This document shows, piece after piece, positions 9,581 through 19,309 of a stretch of DNA of 64,000 nucleotides. Source of the stretch: Blastomonas sp. GTDB taxonomy: Bacteria > Pseudomonadota > Alphaproteobacteria > Sphingomonadales > Sphingomonadaceae. The stretch spans positions 152,986 to 216,985 of the forward strand of contig NZ_JAUCZC010000003.1 in the NCBI RefSeq assembly GCF_030373265.1, read 5' to 3'. Below the pieces are notes generated by a model, which worked only from the letters and a program-made list of their open reading frames with translations, was not told the DNA's origin and did not search any database. A program made the translations under genes and the position numbers. Numbering within the stretch: the stretch's first letter is position 1; each line of letters starts with the position of its first letter.

Positions 9581-9819
9581 AGCGGGAACCGACCCATCTG
9601 CGAGTCGCCGTCGCGCTGCTGATCGGGACGGCACTGGCCCACGCACCGTTTGCTCAGGCGGATGCGCAGATGATTGCCGTAGGCAACTGCAACGGCGGGA
9701 TGAGTCTGCTGGTGATCCCCGGCGAGGACGGCGATCCCGGCAAGGGCGGAAACGACTGCGCCAAGGCGTGTCACGGGACATGCGAACGCCGGAGCAAGAC
9801 CAGCAAACGGGCAAGCTAG
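9577..9819 (+). CDS. small secreted cysteine-containing protein, function unknown
   Basis: An 80-residue protein starting four bases inside the end of ccoS. It has a likely Sec signal peptide (VAVALLIGTALAHAPFAQADA), then a short mature region with cysteines in NCNGG, NDCAKACHGTC and a basic tail. The cluster CxxxCxxxC could bind metal or form disulfides. Position at the end of the cco operon suggests a periplasmic role near oxidase assembly or copper handling, but that is inference. I do not recognise a named family. Confidence 0.7.
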   Translation: MKREPTHLRVAVALLIGTALAHAPFAQADAQMIAVGNCNGGMSLLVIPGEDGDPGKGGNDCAKACHGTCERRSKTSKRAS

Positions 9820-10005
9820 CAGCCGATTCGACCGCCGCGGCCATTGCGCAGCGCTGCCGCCCGATCGCTCCAGGGCAAAGGGCCTGGCACAAACCCGCCG
9901 ATCTGGCGGCATCGTCCATCTTCCCTCTGAGATTTTACAATTTTCTGACGCATGGTCACGAGCCACAAAAGGTGTTGTTAACCGTCCGCATGCGACCCAC
10001 GGGCT

Positions 10006-11808
10006 ATGGACACTGTTCTCAATCGACTGACGAAGCTCGGGCACATCATGTGGCAGCCAATCATCACGGGTGTTGCCTATTACATTGCCGCAGTGGTGGC
10101 CCTGGCGCTCACCCAGGGGCAGGATGGCATCGCTGCCATATGGCCTTCGAGCGGCATTTTGCTGGCGGCCCTGCTGATGAACGGCAAAAGGCATGCCGGC
10201 TGGCACATTGGCGCGGCGATGATCGCCAGCCTGGCGGCGAATCTGGGCCTGAGCAATTCTCTGCTGGTTTCGATGGGTTTCAGCCTCGTGAACATGGCCG
10301 AGGCAACGGTTGCAGCATGGCTGATCATGCGCCGGCGAGGCGGTCACATCTCTTGGTCAGACCCCGCGCCCCTGGGCTGGTTCTGTGTGGCAGCAACCAT
10401 CGCCACGGCGATCAGCGCCACATTGGCAGCAGGTCTCACCCAAAACCCATCCGTCGGTTTCTGGTTCTCGTGGTTTTCCACCGCGTTGCTGGGCATTCTG
10501 CTCGTAACGCCGTTGATCATGATCATCAGGGATTCGATCCGGAAAGTGGATCTGAAGCGGCAACCCGACGCGCTTGGCAAAGTCATGGGCGTCTTCGGCT
10601 TGCAGGCGGTGATCTGCGGCATCACCTTCGGCCAATCGACGTTCCCCCTGTTGTTCCTGCCGATGATCGGGATATTGATCGCGGTTTTCCGATTGGGTCC
10701 GCTCGGCGCTGCCGGCAGCGTGCTCATGGTCACCGCGGCCAGTTCAATCGCGAGCAGCCTGGATTCTGGCCCATTGATGCTGATTGTCGCAAGCCACGGC
10801 ACCCGCAGCCTGTTTCTGCAGTTCTATCTGCTCGCCCTGTTTGCCGCAGCACTGCCCGTCGCGGCCCTGCTGGCATCTGGGCGGCGCATGCAGCGCCGGC
10901 TGCGCGAGAACGTCCGATTGCTCCGGCTGGCCGAATCGACTGCCAAGGTCGGCCACTGGCGGCTTGATATCGAATCGGGGACGGTCGACTGGTCACCAGA
11001 GGTGTTCAACATCCACGGACTGACGCATCAATCCCCGCCAATGGTCGACGAAGCGATCAACGCCTATCATCCCGATGACCGGGAGATGGTCGGTCAGCGA
11101 ATCACGAAATCGATCGAAACCCAGACGGGCTTTCAATTCAGCGCCCGGATCATTCGACCGGATGGCGAAATTCGCCATGTGTTCTCCCGCGGCGAATTTG
11201 ACCATGCCGATCATGAAAGGTCGGCCGGCCTGTTCGGTGTCATTCAGGACACAACCGCGCAGGTCGCCTATGAAAAGGATCTGCGTGCCGCCAGCGCACG
11301 CGCCCTGGAGGCAGCCGAGGAGGCCAGGATCATGTCGGAAACCGACCAGCTGACCGGAGTTGCCAACCGGCGGCGGGTGTATTCCGTGCTGGAAAGATCA
11401 ATGCGCAACGCTCGGACCAGCGATGGGTCTATGGCAGTCGCCATCTTCGACATCGATCATTTCAAATCGGTCAACGATCGCTTTGGTCATCAGGTCGGCG
11501 ATGAGGTTATCAAACGCGTCGCCAACGATGCCAGCCACCATTTGCGCGGAGATGACCTGCTGGGCAGATTGGGCGGCGAGGAATTCGTGATCGTCCTTCC
11601 CGGGGCAAGCGCACACATTGCCATGCTGGTGGCCGAGCGCGTCCGTCTGGCCGTCCAGAGCGGGGGCACCAACCCGCCTGTCACCATCAGCCTGGGAGTT
11701 GCCGAGCTGGAACCCGATGATACGATCGAGACGCTGCTGAGCCGAGCCGACAAGGCGCTGTACGTCGCGAAAACCGAAGGCCGCAATGCGCTGAGACTTG
11801 CTGCCTGA
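10006..11808 (+). CDS. MASE1-PAS-GGDEF diguanylate cyclase
   Basis: A 600-residue membrane signalling protein. The N-terminal ~290 residues form a MASE1-like sensor with about eight helices (IAAIWPSSGILLAALL is characteristic). A PAS domain follows (about 300-420, GHWRLDIESG...), then a GGDEF domain with active-site GGEEF (523-527), so cyclase activity is expected. The inhibitory site RGDD lies five residues before it, predicting product inhibition by c-di-GMP. A second ATG at 10048 is possible. It is monocistronic, between the cco block and hemN; a link to oxygen control is only positional. Confidence 0.9.
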   Translation: MDTVLNRLTKLGHIMWQPIITGVAYYIAAVVALALTQGQDGIAAIWPSSGILLAALLMNGKRHAGWHIGAAMIASLAANLGLSNSLLVSMGFSLVNMAEATVAAWLIMRRRGGHISWSDPAPLGWFCVAATIATAISATLAAGLTQNPSVGFWFSWFSTALLGILLVTPLIMIIRDSIRKVDLKRQPDALGKVMGVFGLQAVICGITFGQSTFPLLFLPMIGILIAVFRLGPLGAAGSVLMVTAASSIASSLDSGPLMLIVASHGTRSLFLQFYLLALFAAALPVAALLASGRRMQRRLRENVRLLRLAESTAKVGHWRLDIESGTVDWSPEVFNIHGLTHQSPPMVDEAINAYHPDDREMVGQRITKSIETQTGFQFSARIIRPDGEIRHVFSRGEFDHADHERSAGLFGVIQDTTAQVAYEKDLRAASARALEAAEEARIMSETDQLTGVANRRRVYSVLERSMRNARTSDGSMAVAIFDIDHFKSVNDRFGHQVGDEVIKRVANDASHHLRGDDLLGRLGGEEFVIVLPGASAHIAMLVAERVRLAVQSGGTNPPVTISLGVAELEPDDTIETLLSRADKALYVAKTEGRNALRLAA

Positions 11809-11901
11809 TGCATCGGGTTTATCGCGGGCGATTGATCTGCGTCGGGTCGCCCGGCAACAAACTGCGTCGATCGGAGGGATGATCCGCAACAAATCCAATC
11901 T

Positions 11902-11915
11902 TTGACCCGTATCAA
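11902..11915. promoter_or_regulatory. FNR/FixK box upstream of hemN (TTGACCCGTATCAA)
   Basis: A match to TTGAT-N4-ATCAA with one substitution (C for T in the left half). It lies 34 bases before the hemN start and supports oxygen-dependent control by the FNR-like regulator at the left of the window. Confidence 0.75.
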
Positions 11916-11949
11916 AGACCGGCGTGGTCCCATCGCATAAAACGCCCCT

Positions 11950-13293
11950 ATGTGGACCTATCACCCCGATCTGCTCGCCCGGCCCGTGCCGCGGTATACC
12001 AGCTACCCGACGGCGGCGGATTTCGTCGATGAGGTGGGTGCGGGGCACTATGCCGACGCGCTCGATCGCATGGAATCGGCCACGGCGCTCTCGCTTTATA
12101 TCCACATCCCCTATTGCGAGCAGATCTGCTGGTACTGCGGGTGCAACACCGGCGCAGCCAACCGCAAGCACCGGCTGACCGACTACCTCACCGCGTTGCG
12201 CTCCGAGATCGCGATGGTCGCCAAACGGCTGGGCGGGCGCGGGCGAGTACAGCACATTGCCTTTGGCGGGGGCAGCCCCAACGCGATCACGCCCGTCGAT
12301 TTCGTCCGTCTGCTCGACCGGATCATGACCGTTTTCGCCTGCAGCGAACCGGAGATCTCGATCGAAATCGACCCGCGCACGTTCACGCTCGAATGGGCCC
12401 GCGTGCTGGCCTCGTCGCAGGTCAGCCGGGTGAGCATGGGCGTGCAGACATTCGCGCCGCACATCCAGGCGGCGATCGGCCGCGTCCAGCCGCTCGAGCA
12501 GATCGAGCAGGCGGTGATGTCGCTGCGTATGCGCGGTGTCGACGCGATCAACTTCGATCTGATGTACGGGCTTCCCGGCCAGCATCTCGACGATCTCGAC
12601 GCCACGCTCGTGCAGACCATCCGGCTCGCTCCCAGCCGGATCGCGCTGTTTGGCTATGCTCATCTGCCCACCATGATTCCCCGGCAGAAACGGATCGATG
12701 CAAGCGACCTGCCTAACGACCGGGAGCGCTTTGAACAGGCGGCATTCGGCTATCTGCGGCTGCATGATGCAGGCTATGTACCGATCGGCTTCGATCACTT
12801 CGCGTTGCCTGGCGACCCGCTGGCCGTCGCGGCACGCCAACACCGGCTCAACCGCAACTTCCAGGGGTTCACCCATGACGGCGCATCGATGCTGCTGGGC
12901 TTCGGCGCCAGCGCGATCAGCATCCTGCCGGGGCTGATCGTCCAGAACGAAAAACGCGCGGGGCCCTATCGCACTTTGGTCGGTACCGGCCAGATGCCTG
13001 CGACGCGGGGCGTGGCGCTCAACGCCGATGACGCCCTTCGCGGCACCATTATCAATGCGCTTCTGTGCCAGGGTCGCGCGACGCTGCCACCAGACTTCCT
13101 CCCTACTGCCCGCGCCGCTCTTGCCGAGTTTGAACGGCGCGGGCTCCTTTTTTGGGAGCAGGACGATCTGGTGATGGCCCCTGCGTCAGAACCCTATGCG
13201 CGCGTCATCGCCGCGCAGTTCGATGGCTATCGCGGGACCATTCATCCGCACAGCGGAGCTGCCCGCTTGCATTCCGCCGCGCCAGCCTGTTGA
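11950..13293 (+). CDS. hemN: oxygen-independent coproporphyrinogen III oxidase
   Basis: A 447-residue radical SAM enzyme that converts coproporphyrinogen III to protoporphyrinogen IX without oxygen. The Fe-S/SAM motif is CEQICWYC (Cys56, 60, 63) after YIHIPY, and GCNT follows as in true HemN. The N-terminal LARPVPRYTSYPTA and the GGGSPNAI loop are also typical of HemN rather than HemW. An FNR box lies upstream, so the gene probably supplies haem for the cbb3 oxidase in low oxygen. Confidence 0.95.
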   Translation: MWTYHPDLLARPVPRYTSYPTAADFVDEVGAGHYADALDRMESATALSLYIHIPYCEQICWYCGCNTGAANRKHRLTDYLTALRSEIAMVAKRLGGRGRVQHIAFGGGSPNAITPVDFVRLLDRIMTVFACSEPEISIEIDPRTFTLEWARVLASSQVSRVSMGVQTFAPHIQAAIGRVQPLEQIEQAVMSLRMRGVDAINFDLMYGLPGQHLDDLDATLVQTIRLAPSRIALFGYAHLPTMIPRQKRIDASDLPNDRERFEQAAFGYLRLHDAGYVPIGFDHFALPGDPLAVAARQHRLNRNFQGFTHDGASMLLGFGASAISILPGLIVQNEKRAGPYRTLVGTGQMPATRGVALNADDALRGTIINALLCQGRATLPPDFLPTARAALAEFERRGLLFWEQDDLVMAPASEPYARVIAAQFDGYRGTIHPHSGAARLHSAAPAC

Positions 13294-13359
13294 GATTACG
13301 CCGGCGGTGCGACGCGAATCACGCGGCGCGGCGGGATCGCTAACGGGGGTAGCCACAGC

Positions 13360-13992
13360 ATGACGACATCAGACGCCACGGCCAATTATGCGGGCGTGTT
13401 CGGCAACCGCATCGGCTTCGGCCGACGCCCCGCCTTGCTGCTGATCGATTTCGTCGAGGCCTATTTCGATCGGACGTGCGATCTGTTCGCCGATGTCGAG
13501 GACGCGCTGGCTAGCGCCATCCGGGTGCGTGATGCAGCGCGTGCGGCGGGCATCCCGGTCATCTACACCAATGTCGTCTATCACCCCAGCCTGGTCGATG
13601 GCGGGCGCTTCATGCAGAAGACGCCGCTGCTCAAGCACTTCGTTGCAGGCTCGCCAATGGGTGCATGGCCCGCAGGGCTCGAGCCGAACGCCGATGAACT
13701 GGTGATCTCCAAGCAGTATCCCAGCGCCTTTTTCGGGACCTCGCTCGCCGCGACGCTGACCGCTGCCGGCGTCGACAGCGTCATCCTGACCGGGCTTTCG
13801 ACCAGCGGCTGCGTGCGCGCGACGTGTGTCGACACGAGCAGCCACGGTTTCATCCCGATCGTCGTCGCCGATGCCTGCGGCGACCGCCACGAAGCCCCGC
13901 ACACCGCCAATCTGTTCGACATGAACGCCAAATATGCCGATGTCGTGAGCGAAGCCGAAGTGCTGGCGCATCTGGCGGGTTTGGGGGGCTAA
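13360..13992 (+). CDS. isochorismatase-family cysteine hydrolase (N-carbamoylsarcosine amidase-like)
   Basis: A 210-residue isochorismatase-fold hydrolase with the full catalytic triad: Asp30 (LLIDF), Lys118 (ISKQYPSAF) and Cys151 (TSGCVRATC). The GLSTSGCVRAT segment resembles N-carbamoylsarcosine amidohydrolases and related ureido or amide hydrolases. It converges on a minus-strand cluster with a hydantoinase A/B pair, where an N-carbamoyl or amide hydrolase would make sense as the step after ring opening. The substrate is not known. Confidence 0.85.
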   Translation: MTTSDATANYAGVFGNRIGFGRRPALLLIDFVEAYFDRTCDLFADVEDALASAIRVRDAARAAGIPVIYTNVVYHPSLVDGGRFMQKTPLLKHFVAGSPMGAWPAGLEPNADELVISKQYPSAFFGTSLAATLTAAGVDSVILTGLSTSGCVRATCVDTSSHGFIPIVVADACGDRHEAPHTANLFDMNAKYADVVSEAEVLAHLAGLGG

Positions 13993-14010
13993 CAGGCCAC
14001 CATCTTTATC

Positions 14011-14085
14011 GTCACCCCCGCGAACGCGGGGGTCCCGTTACTGCGGACGTCGCGCCGAAGCGGGATTCCCGCCTCGCGGGAATGG
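14011..14085. repeat. sphingomonad intergenic palindromic repeat, copy 1
   Basis: Two GC-rich hairpins in a row: CCCCCGCGAACGCGGGGG, then after a spacer GCGGGATTCCCGCCTCGCGG-like. The same arrangement recurs at 43297-43376. Both copies lie between convergent genes, so they may act as bidirectional transcription stops as well as being a dispersed repeat. Confidence 0.75.
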
Positions 14086-14089
14086 GCGA

Positions 14090-15301
14090 TTAAACCGCGC
14101 CCGCCGCCTTCAGCTCCGCGATCGCCGCTTCGTCCAGCCCGAGCAGTTCGCCATACACTTGCGCATTGTGCTCGCCGATAGACTGCGGGGCGAGACTGCG
14201 GATGCTGCTGGGCGTATCGGAGAGCTTGGGGAAGCTGTTCTGCATCGCGAACTTGCCCCAGCGCGGGCTGTCGACCTCGACCAGCGCCTCGCGCGCCTTG
14301 AAATGCTCGTCGTCCAGCATGTCCGCCGCGCCATAGATGCGCCCCGCCGGAACGCTGTGTTCGATCATCAGCGCCTCGACCTCGGCCACGGTCAGCGTTT
14401 TGGTCCAGGCCTCGATCAGGTCGTCGAGTTCCTTCTGCCGCTGCCCGCGCGCCAGATGCGTCGCATAGCGCGGGTCGCTGGCGAGTTCGGGCTGCCCCAT
14501 CGCCTTGCATAGCCGCGCAAACACCGCGTCCTGATTGGCGCCGATCAGATATTCGCCGTCGTTGCACTGATAGACGTTGCTGGGCGCGACGCCTTCAAGG
14601 ATCGACCCGGTACGCTGGCGGACATGGCCGCCGACCATATATTCGGGCACCAGGCTTTCCATCACCTGCAGCACCGCCTCATAGAGAGCGCTATCGACCA
14701 CCTGCCCCCGGCCGGTCCGCTCGCGCGCATGCAGCGCGGCGAGCGCGCCCATGCAGCCATATGTCGCAGCCAGCGAATCGCCGATCGAGACCCCCATGCG
14801 GCTGGGCGGGCGGTCGGGATCGCCGACGATCGCGCGCCATCCGCCCATCGCCTCGCCGATTCCACCGAAGCCCGCGCGCGACGAATAAGGCCCGGTCTGG
14901 CCATAGCCCGAGACGCGCACGATGATGAGCCGCGGATTGATCGCATGCAGCGCATCGGGCCCCAGCCCCCATTTCTCGATCGTGCCGGGCTTGAAGTTCT
15001 CGATCAGGATATCGGCATGTTCGACCAGCTTGCGGACGATCTCCTGCCCTGCGGGAATTCGAAGGTTGGCGCTGACCGACTTCTTGTTGCGGGCGACGAC
15101 CTCCCACCACAGTTTCTGCTCGCCATGGCCCCAGGCCCGCATCGGATCGCCGCCACCAACACCGTCCACCGCGGGCGGTTCGACCTTGATCACCTCCGCG
15201 CCCATGTCGCCGAGCAACTGGCCGCAGAACGGACCTGCGATCAGCTGGCCGAGTTCGACGACGCGAATGCCGGCCAATGCCCCCTGGTTTTCCTGGCTCA
15301 T
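14090..15301 (-). CDS. CaiB/BaiF-family (class III) CoA transferase
   Basis: A 403-residue class III CoA transferase. The N-terminal GIRVVELGQLIAGPFCGQLL and the ADILIENFKPGTIEKWG and VSGYGQTGPYSSRAGFGGIGEA blocks are family signatures; the likely catalytic aspartate is in GVSIGDSLAA. Enzymes of this family move CoA between carboxylic acids. It is last in the minus-strand operon with hyuB, hyuA and an HMG-CoA-lyase-like gene; CoA transferase plus lyase suggests activation of an acid followed by C-C cleavage. The start at 15301 lies ten bases after hyuB; a longer frame running into hyuB is rejected. Confidence 0.9.
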   Translation of the reverse strand: MSQENQGALAGIRVVELGQLIAGPFCGQLLGDMGAEVIKVEPPAVDGVGGGDPMRAWGHGEQKLWWEVVARNKKSVSANLRIPAGQEIVRKLVEHADILIENFKPGTIEKWGLGPDALHAINPRLIIVRVSGYGQTGPYSSRAGFGGIGEAMGGWRAIVGDPDRPPSRMGVSIGDSLAATYGCMGALAALHARERTGRGQVVDSALYEAVLQVMESLVPEYMVGGHVRQRTGSILEGVAPSNVYQCNDGEYLIGANQDAVFARLCKAMGQPELASDPRYATHLARGQRQKELDDLIEAWTKTLTVAEVEALMIEHSVPAGRIYGAADMLDDEHFKAREALVEVDSPRWGKFAMQNSFPKLSDTPSSIRSLAPQSIGEHNAQVYGELLGLDEAAIAELKAAGAV

Positions 15302-15311
15302 GGCGTGGTCC

Positions 15312-17189
15312 TTATTCTGCGGCAATCGCGTGGTGGTTCCAGCGCGGCTGGATCGGTGCGGGCAGCCCGGTTTCCGCGAGGCAGTTGGCGCGCAGCTGCT
15401 CGATGCTCGGGCCATAATCGAACAGCGGCAGATCGGCGCGCTCGGCGCGCATCGTGGTGCGCAACGCTTCGGTAGCGGCGGTATCGAGCACGCCATCGGC
15501 ATCGGCGATCACGCCATAGGCCTTGGCCCCTTCGGACGTCACCAGACCCTGGCGGATTTCCTTGGCGACCAGCTCGGGCGCGCGTTCGAGCGGGTCACCC
15601 CAGCCGCCGCCGCCCCAAGTGATGAAATGCAGGATATCGCCCGCCTCGACCCGGACATCTTCCACCTTGTTGCCGACGATGGTTTGCGTGCCATCGGCCT
15701 TTTCCAGGATCTTGCGCGCGCGTGCGCCGGGCTTGCCGCCGTTGACGCCCCAGGGCGGCACGAACCAGCGGTCGTCGTGGATCGCGATCACGCCGGGCTC
15801 GAGGAACCGGTAGGTCATCAGGATGCCGTTGCCGCCGCGGTGCAGCCCCGCGCCGCCGCTGTCGGGCACGGTCTCGTAGCGCTCGATGACCAGCGGGAAA
15901 TAGCGCTCAAGAAACTCGTTGGGCACGTTGGTGAAGCCCGGCCACAAGGAATGGCCATCGGGGCCATCGCCCATCGGCCGCCCCGGAATGCCGCCAAAGC
16001 CGATCTGGAACAGCTGGAACCACTCGCCCTTTTTGTCGGTGCCCGCATAGAACAGATGCGGCGACGACGAAAAGCCGGCGGCGTTCAAGAATTCGGGCGT
16101 CTTCTGGCCGAGCAGCCCACCCAAAATGTCGAAGATGCGGCCCAGCGCATGGGTGCGGCCCGACAGCGCTGCGGGATAGCGCGGCTTGAGCAGCGATCCT
16201 TCGGGAATGCGCACCTCGATCAGGTCGTAGAAGCCGTCGTTGAACAGGATCTGTGGATCGAAGACCATGATCATGTAGATGCCGAAGAACATCTTGAACA
16301 TGTTCTCGTTGAGCAGGAAGTTGATCGAGGCCTGGCTTTGCGGGTCGGTGCCGTCGAAATCGAGGATGACCTTATCGCCGTCGCGCCACATCGTGCATTT
16401 GAGCTTGTACGGCCCATAGCCCATGCCGTCGTCGCAGATATAATCCTCGAAGCTGACCGGCTCTTCGCTGATCGCCTGGGACAGCAGGATCTTCATCGCG
16501 CGGTGGTTGCGCGCGAGCAGCTCCTGCGTCGCCGAGACATAGGTGTCGACGCCGAAACGCTCGCTCATCTCGATCACCCGGCGCGCGGCGACGCGGCACG
16601 AGGCGATCAACGCGTTCAGGTCCGCCGCGCACCACGCAGGCGTGCGGCTCTGGTGCAGCACCAGTTTGACCAGATCCTCGTTGTACACGCCCTTCTTCCA
16701 GATCTTGACCGGGGGAATGCGCACACCTTCCTGGAAGATGCTGGTCGCATCGATCGGCATCGACCCTGGCACCTTGCCGCCGATGTCGCTCTGGTGGCCG
16801 AACATCGCGGTATAAGCGAGCAACCGGCCGTCCTTGAACACCGGCAGCAACACCAGCCAGTCGTTGCTATGGCTGATCGCGCCGCCGACCGAATACGGGT
16901 CCGACAGGAAGATCATGTCGCCATCCTCGAGCGTACCGTCAAAGCCTTCGAGGAAGCCGCCGATGAAGCTGCCGAACTGGCCAACGATCATCCGGCCGAG
17001 ATGATCGGCGATCAGCGGAAAGGCATCGCCCTGCTCGCGGATGCCGGGCGACATCGCGGTTCGAACGAGCGTTGCGTCCATTTCGATGCGGGCGTTGCGC
17101 AGCGCGTTTTCGATGATGTCGAGGCTGACCGGATCGATGGTCTTCTTCTCGAACGGGGTGTCGTTGGTCTGGATGATCGTTGCGGGCAT
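15312..17189 (-). CDS. hyuB: hydantoinase B / oxoprolinase-family subunit
   Basis: A 625-residue HyuB-type subunit. The N-terminus VSLDIIENALRNARIEMDAT and the segments DPYSVGGAISHSNDW, FGHQSDIGGKVPGSM and the glycine-rich C-terminal GGGGWGDPLERAP are hallmarks of the family. With HyuA it forms ATP-dependent hydantoinases, 5-oxoprolinases or the related acetone/acetophenone carboxylases. It starts three bases after hyuA, so the pair is co-translated. The pair cannot be assigned to a hydantoin, an oxoproline or a ketone from sequence alone. Confidence 0.9.
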   Translation of the reverse strand: MPATIIQTNDTPFEKKTIDPVSLDIIENALRNARIEMDATLVRTAMSPGIREQGDAFPLIADHLGRMIVGQFGSFIGGFLEGFDGTLEDGDMIFLSDPYSVGGAISHSNDWLVLLPVFKDGRLLAYTAMFGHQSDIGGKVPGSMPIDATSIFQEGVRIPPVKIWKKGVYNEDLVKLVLHQSRTPAWCAADLNALIASCRVAARRVIEMSERFGVDTYVSATQELLARNHRAMKILLSQAISEEPVSFEDYICDDGMGYGPYKLKCTMWRDGDKVILDFDGTDPQSQASINFLLNENMFKMFFGIYMIMVFDPQILFNDGFYDLIEVRIPEGSLLKPRYPAALSGRTHALGRIFDILGGLLGQKTPEFLNAAGFSSSPHLFYAGTDKKGEWFQLFQIGFGGIPGRPMGDGPDGHSLWPGFTNVPNEFLERYFPLVIERYETVPDSGGAGLHRGGNGILMTYRFLEPGVIAIHDDRWFVPPWGVNGGKPGARARKILEKADGTQTIVGNKVEDVRVEAGDILHFITWGGGGWGDPLERAPELVAKEIRQGLVTSEGAKAYGVIADADGVLDTAATEALRTTMRAERADLPLFDYGPSIEQLRANCLAETGLPAPIQPRWNHHAIAAE

Positions 17190-17192
17190 GGG

Positions 17193-19250
17193 TCAGTTCC
17201 CCTTCTTGAGGGTGATCAAAATGTTGCCGACGCTGTCGACGGTGCCGGTGCAATCGGCTTCGATCAGCGTGGTCGAGTCCATCTCGATGACGATGGCAGG
17301 GCCGGGGATGACGTCTCCGGCGAGCAGCTTGGAACGGTCGTAGATGACCGCGGGCATCATCGCCCCGTCCATCCACAGCTCATGAGCGCGCAGCTTGGCC
17401 GCCGACGGGTCGCCATTGCCCTGCGCCAGCGTGGCGGCGGGCAGATCGAGCGGCTGGCCCATCGCCACCGCGCGCAGGTTCACGATCTCGTGCTCCGAAT
17501 CCATGTTGAAGGTGAACAATCGGTGGTGTTCCTCGTCGAACCGGCCGGTCAGCCACTCGATGCCATGGGTGTGCAGGTCATCGCGGGTGACCGCCATCGG
17601 CACCTCGAACGCCTGGCCCGCATAGCGCACATCGACCTCGAAGGTGATGGTGACATCCTCCCTCGCAACGCCCTCGGAGACCAATTCGTCGCCGATCTGC
17701 GCCGCCATTTCGTCGAGGATGCCGCCGAGCTCGTCGAGCGTGGTCGCGCTCGCGAGCCGCGAGAAGCTGCGCGCGGTTTCGGTGCGCATGCGCGTGGTCG
17801 CATCGCCCAGCGCGCACAGCACGCCGGGACTGACCGGCGAGACCGCAGGCCAGCTGCCCATCAGCCGGGCAACCGCATTGACGTGCAGCGGCCCCGCGCC
17901 GCCAAAGCCCATCAGCGCGAAATCGCGCGGGTCATAGCCCTGCTGCACCGAGATCATCCGCAGCGCACCGAACATGTTCTCGTTGACGATATCGATGATG
18001 CCGCGCGCGGCGGCGTAAAGGTCGATCTTGAGCGCGTCGGCGATGGTCTGCACCGCCTTCTTGGCGCCCTCGCGGTCGAGCTTGAAGGTGCCGCCGAGCA
18101 GAGCTTCAGGCAGATAGCCCAGCACGACATTGGCGTCGGTCACCGTCGGCAGCTCGCCACCCTTGCCGTACGCGACCGGCCCCGGCACTGCGCCCGCCGA
18201 TTGCGGTCCGACCCTAAGGGCTCCGGTCAGTTCCGGCACATAGGCGATCGATCCACCGCCCGCGCCCACGGTCTTGACGTCGAGCGCGGAGGCGCGGACC
18301 GACAGATGCCCGACCTCGGTGGTGCGCACCCGGCGCGCCTCGAGGTTCTCGATCAGCGCGACGTCGGTCGAGGTACCGCCGACATCGAGCGTCAGGATGT
18401 TCTTAATGCCTGCGTTCTTGCCGACCCAGATCGCGCCGGTCACGCCGCCCGCCGGACCCGACATCAGCAGCGAGACGGGATGCTCTTCGGATTTTTCCGA
18501 GCTCATCAGCCCGCCATCGGAGCGCAGCAAAGCCAATTTGCCCGCCATCCCCGCATCGCGAAGCCGGCTGCGCAGGTTGCGGACATAGCGGCCGACGACG
18601 GGGCGCACCGCGGCATTGGCGACCGTGGTCAGCGTGCGTTCGTATTCCTGCATCTCGGGCAGCACGCTATGGCTGAGCGAAATCGGCACATCGGGCATGA
18701 CCTCGGCGGCGAGTTCGGCGACGCGGCGTTCGTGCGCGCCGTTCAGATAGGCGTTCATCAGGCTGACGGTCAGCGCCTCGACGCCTTGCGTCTTCAATGT
18801 TTCCAGAGCGGCGCGGATATCGGCATCGTCGATCGCGCGCATCTCCTCGCCCTGCGCCGACATGCGGCCTGCGACCTCGACGGTGTCCTCCAGCGCGGCG
18901 AGCGGGGTGGGCTTGGGCCAGACGATCCAGCCGGCAAGCCCGCCGGGCACGAAACTCCGCGCAATCTGCATCACCTGGCGATAGCCTTCGGTGACGATCA
19001 GCCCGACGCGCGCGCCCTTGCCCTCGAGCACCGCATTGGTCGCAACCGTCGTTCCGTGGAGGAATATCTCGACATCGGCAGGGGTGATGCCCGCGCTCGC
19101 GCAGATTGCCTGCACCCCCACCAGAATGCCCTCGGAGCTGTCATGCGGGGTCGATGGGGTCTTGTGCCGCCAGAAGGCGCCCGATTGTTCGTCGAACAGC
19201 AGCAGATCGGTAAATGTGCCGCCGACATCGACACCCAGCCTGTAACTCAT
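17193..19250 (-). CDS. hyuA: hydantoinase A / oxoprolinase-family ATPase subunit
   Basis: A 685-residue HyuA-type subunit of the ASKHA (actin-like) ATPase superfamily. LGVDVGGTFTDLLLFD is the phosphate-binding motif, and LLMSGPAGGVTGA and ILTLDVGGTSTDVALI are the second phosphate and adenosine regions. The start 19250 is preferred over 19289 because GAAGGA lies just before it and the family begins YRLGVDVGG. It pairs with hyuB downstream. Confidence 0.92.
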   Translation of the reverse strand: MSYRLGVDVGGTFTDLLLFDEQSGAFWRHKTPSTPHDSSEGILVGVQAICASAGITPADVEIFLHGTTVATNAVLEGKGARVGLIVTEGYRQVMQIARSFVPGGLAGWIVWPKPTPLAALEDTVEVAGRMSAQGEEMRAIDDADIRAALETLKTQGVEALTVSLMNAYLNGAHERRVAELAAEVMPDVPISLSHSVLPEMQEYERTLTTVANAAVRPVVGRYVRNLRSRLRDAGMAGKLALLRSDGGLMSSEKSEEHPVSLLMSGPAGGVTGAIWVGKNAGIKNILTLDVGGTSTDVALIENLEARRVRTTEVGHLSVRASALDVKTVGAGGGSIAYVPELTGALRVGPQSAGAVPGPVAYGKGGELPTVTDANVVLGYLPEALLGGTFKLDREGAKKAVQTIADALKIDLYAAARGIIDIVNENMFGALRMISVQQGYDPRDFALMGFGGAGPLHVNAVARLMGSWPAVSPVSPGVLCALGDATTRMRTETARSFSRLASATTLDELGGILDEMAAQIGDELVSEGVAREDVTITFEVDVRYAGQAFEVPMAVTRDDLHTHGIEWLTGRFDEEHHRLFTFNMDSEHEIVNLRAVAMGQPLDLPAATLAQGNGDPSAAKLRAHELWMDGAMMPAVIYDRSKLLAGDVIPGPAIVIEMDSTTLIEADCTGTVDSVGNILITLKKGN

Positions 19251-19309
19251 TCCTTCACCCCTTGGCTTGCCGACGCCGAACGTCGGCACGTTTGACTTAT
19301 GGTCCGTCC

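Noticed and set aside
14922..19295. A 1457-codon plus-strand open frame
   Set aside because: It is the reverse of the well-supported CoA transferase, hyuB and hyuA genes; its product is rich in His, Arg and Asp with no family pattern.
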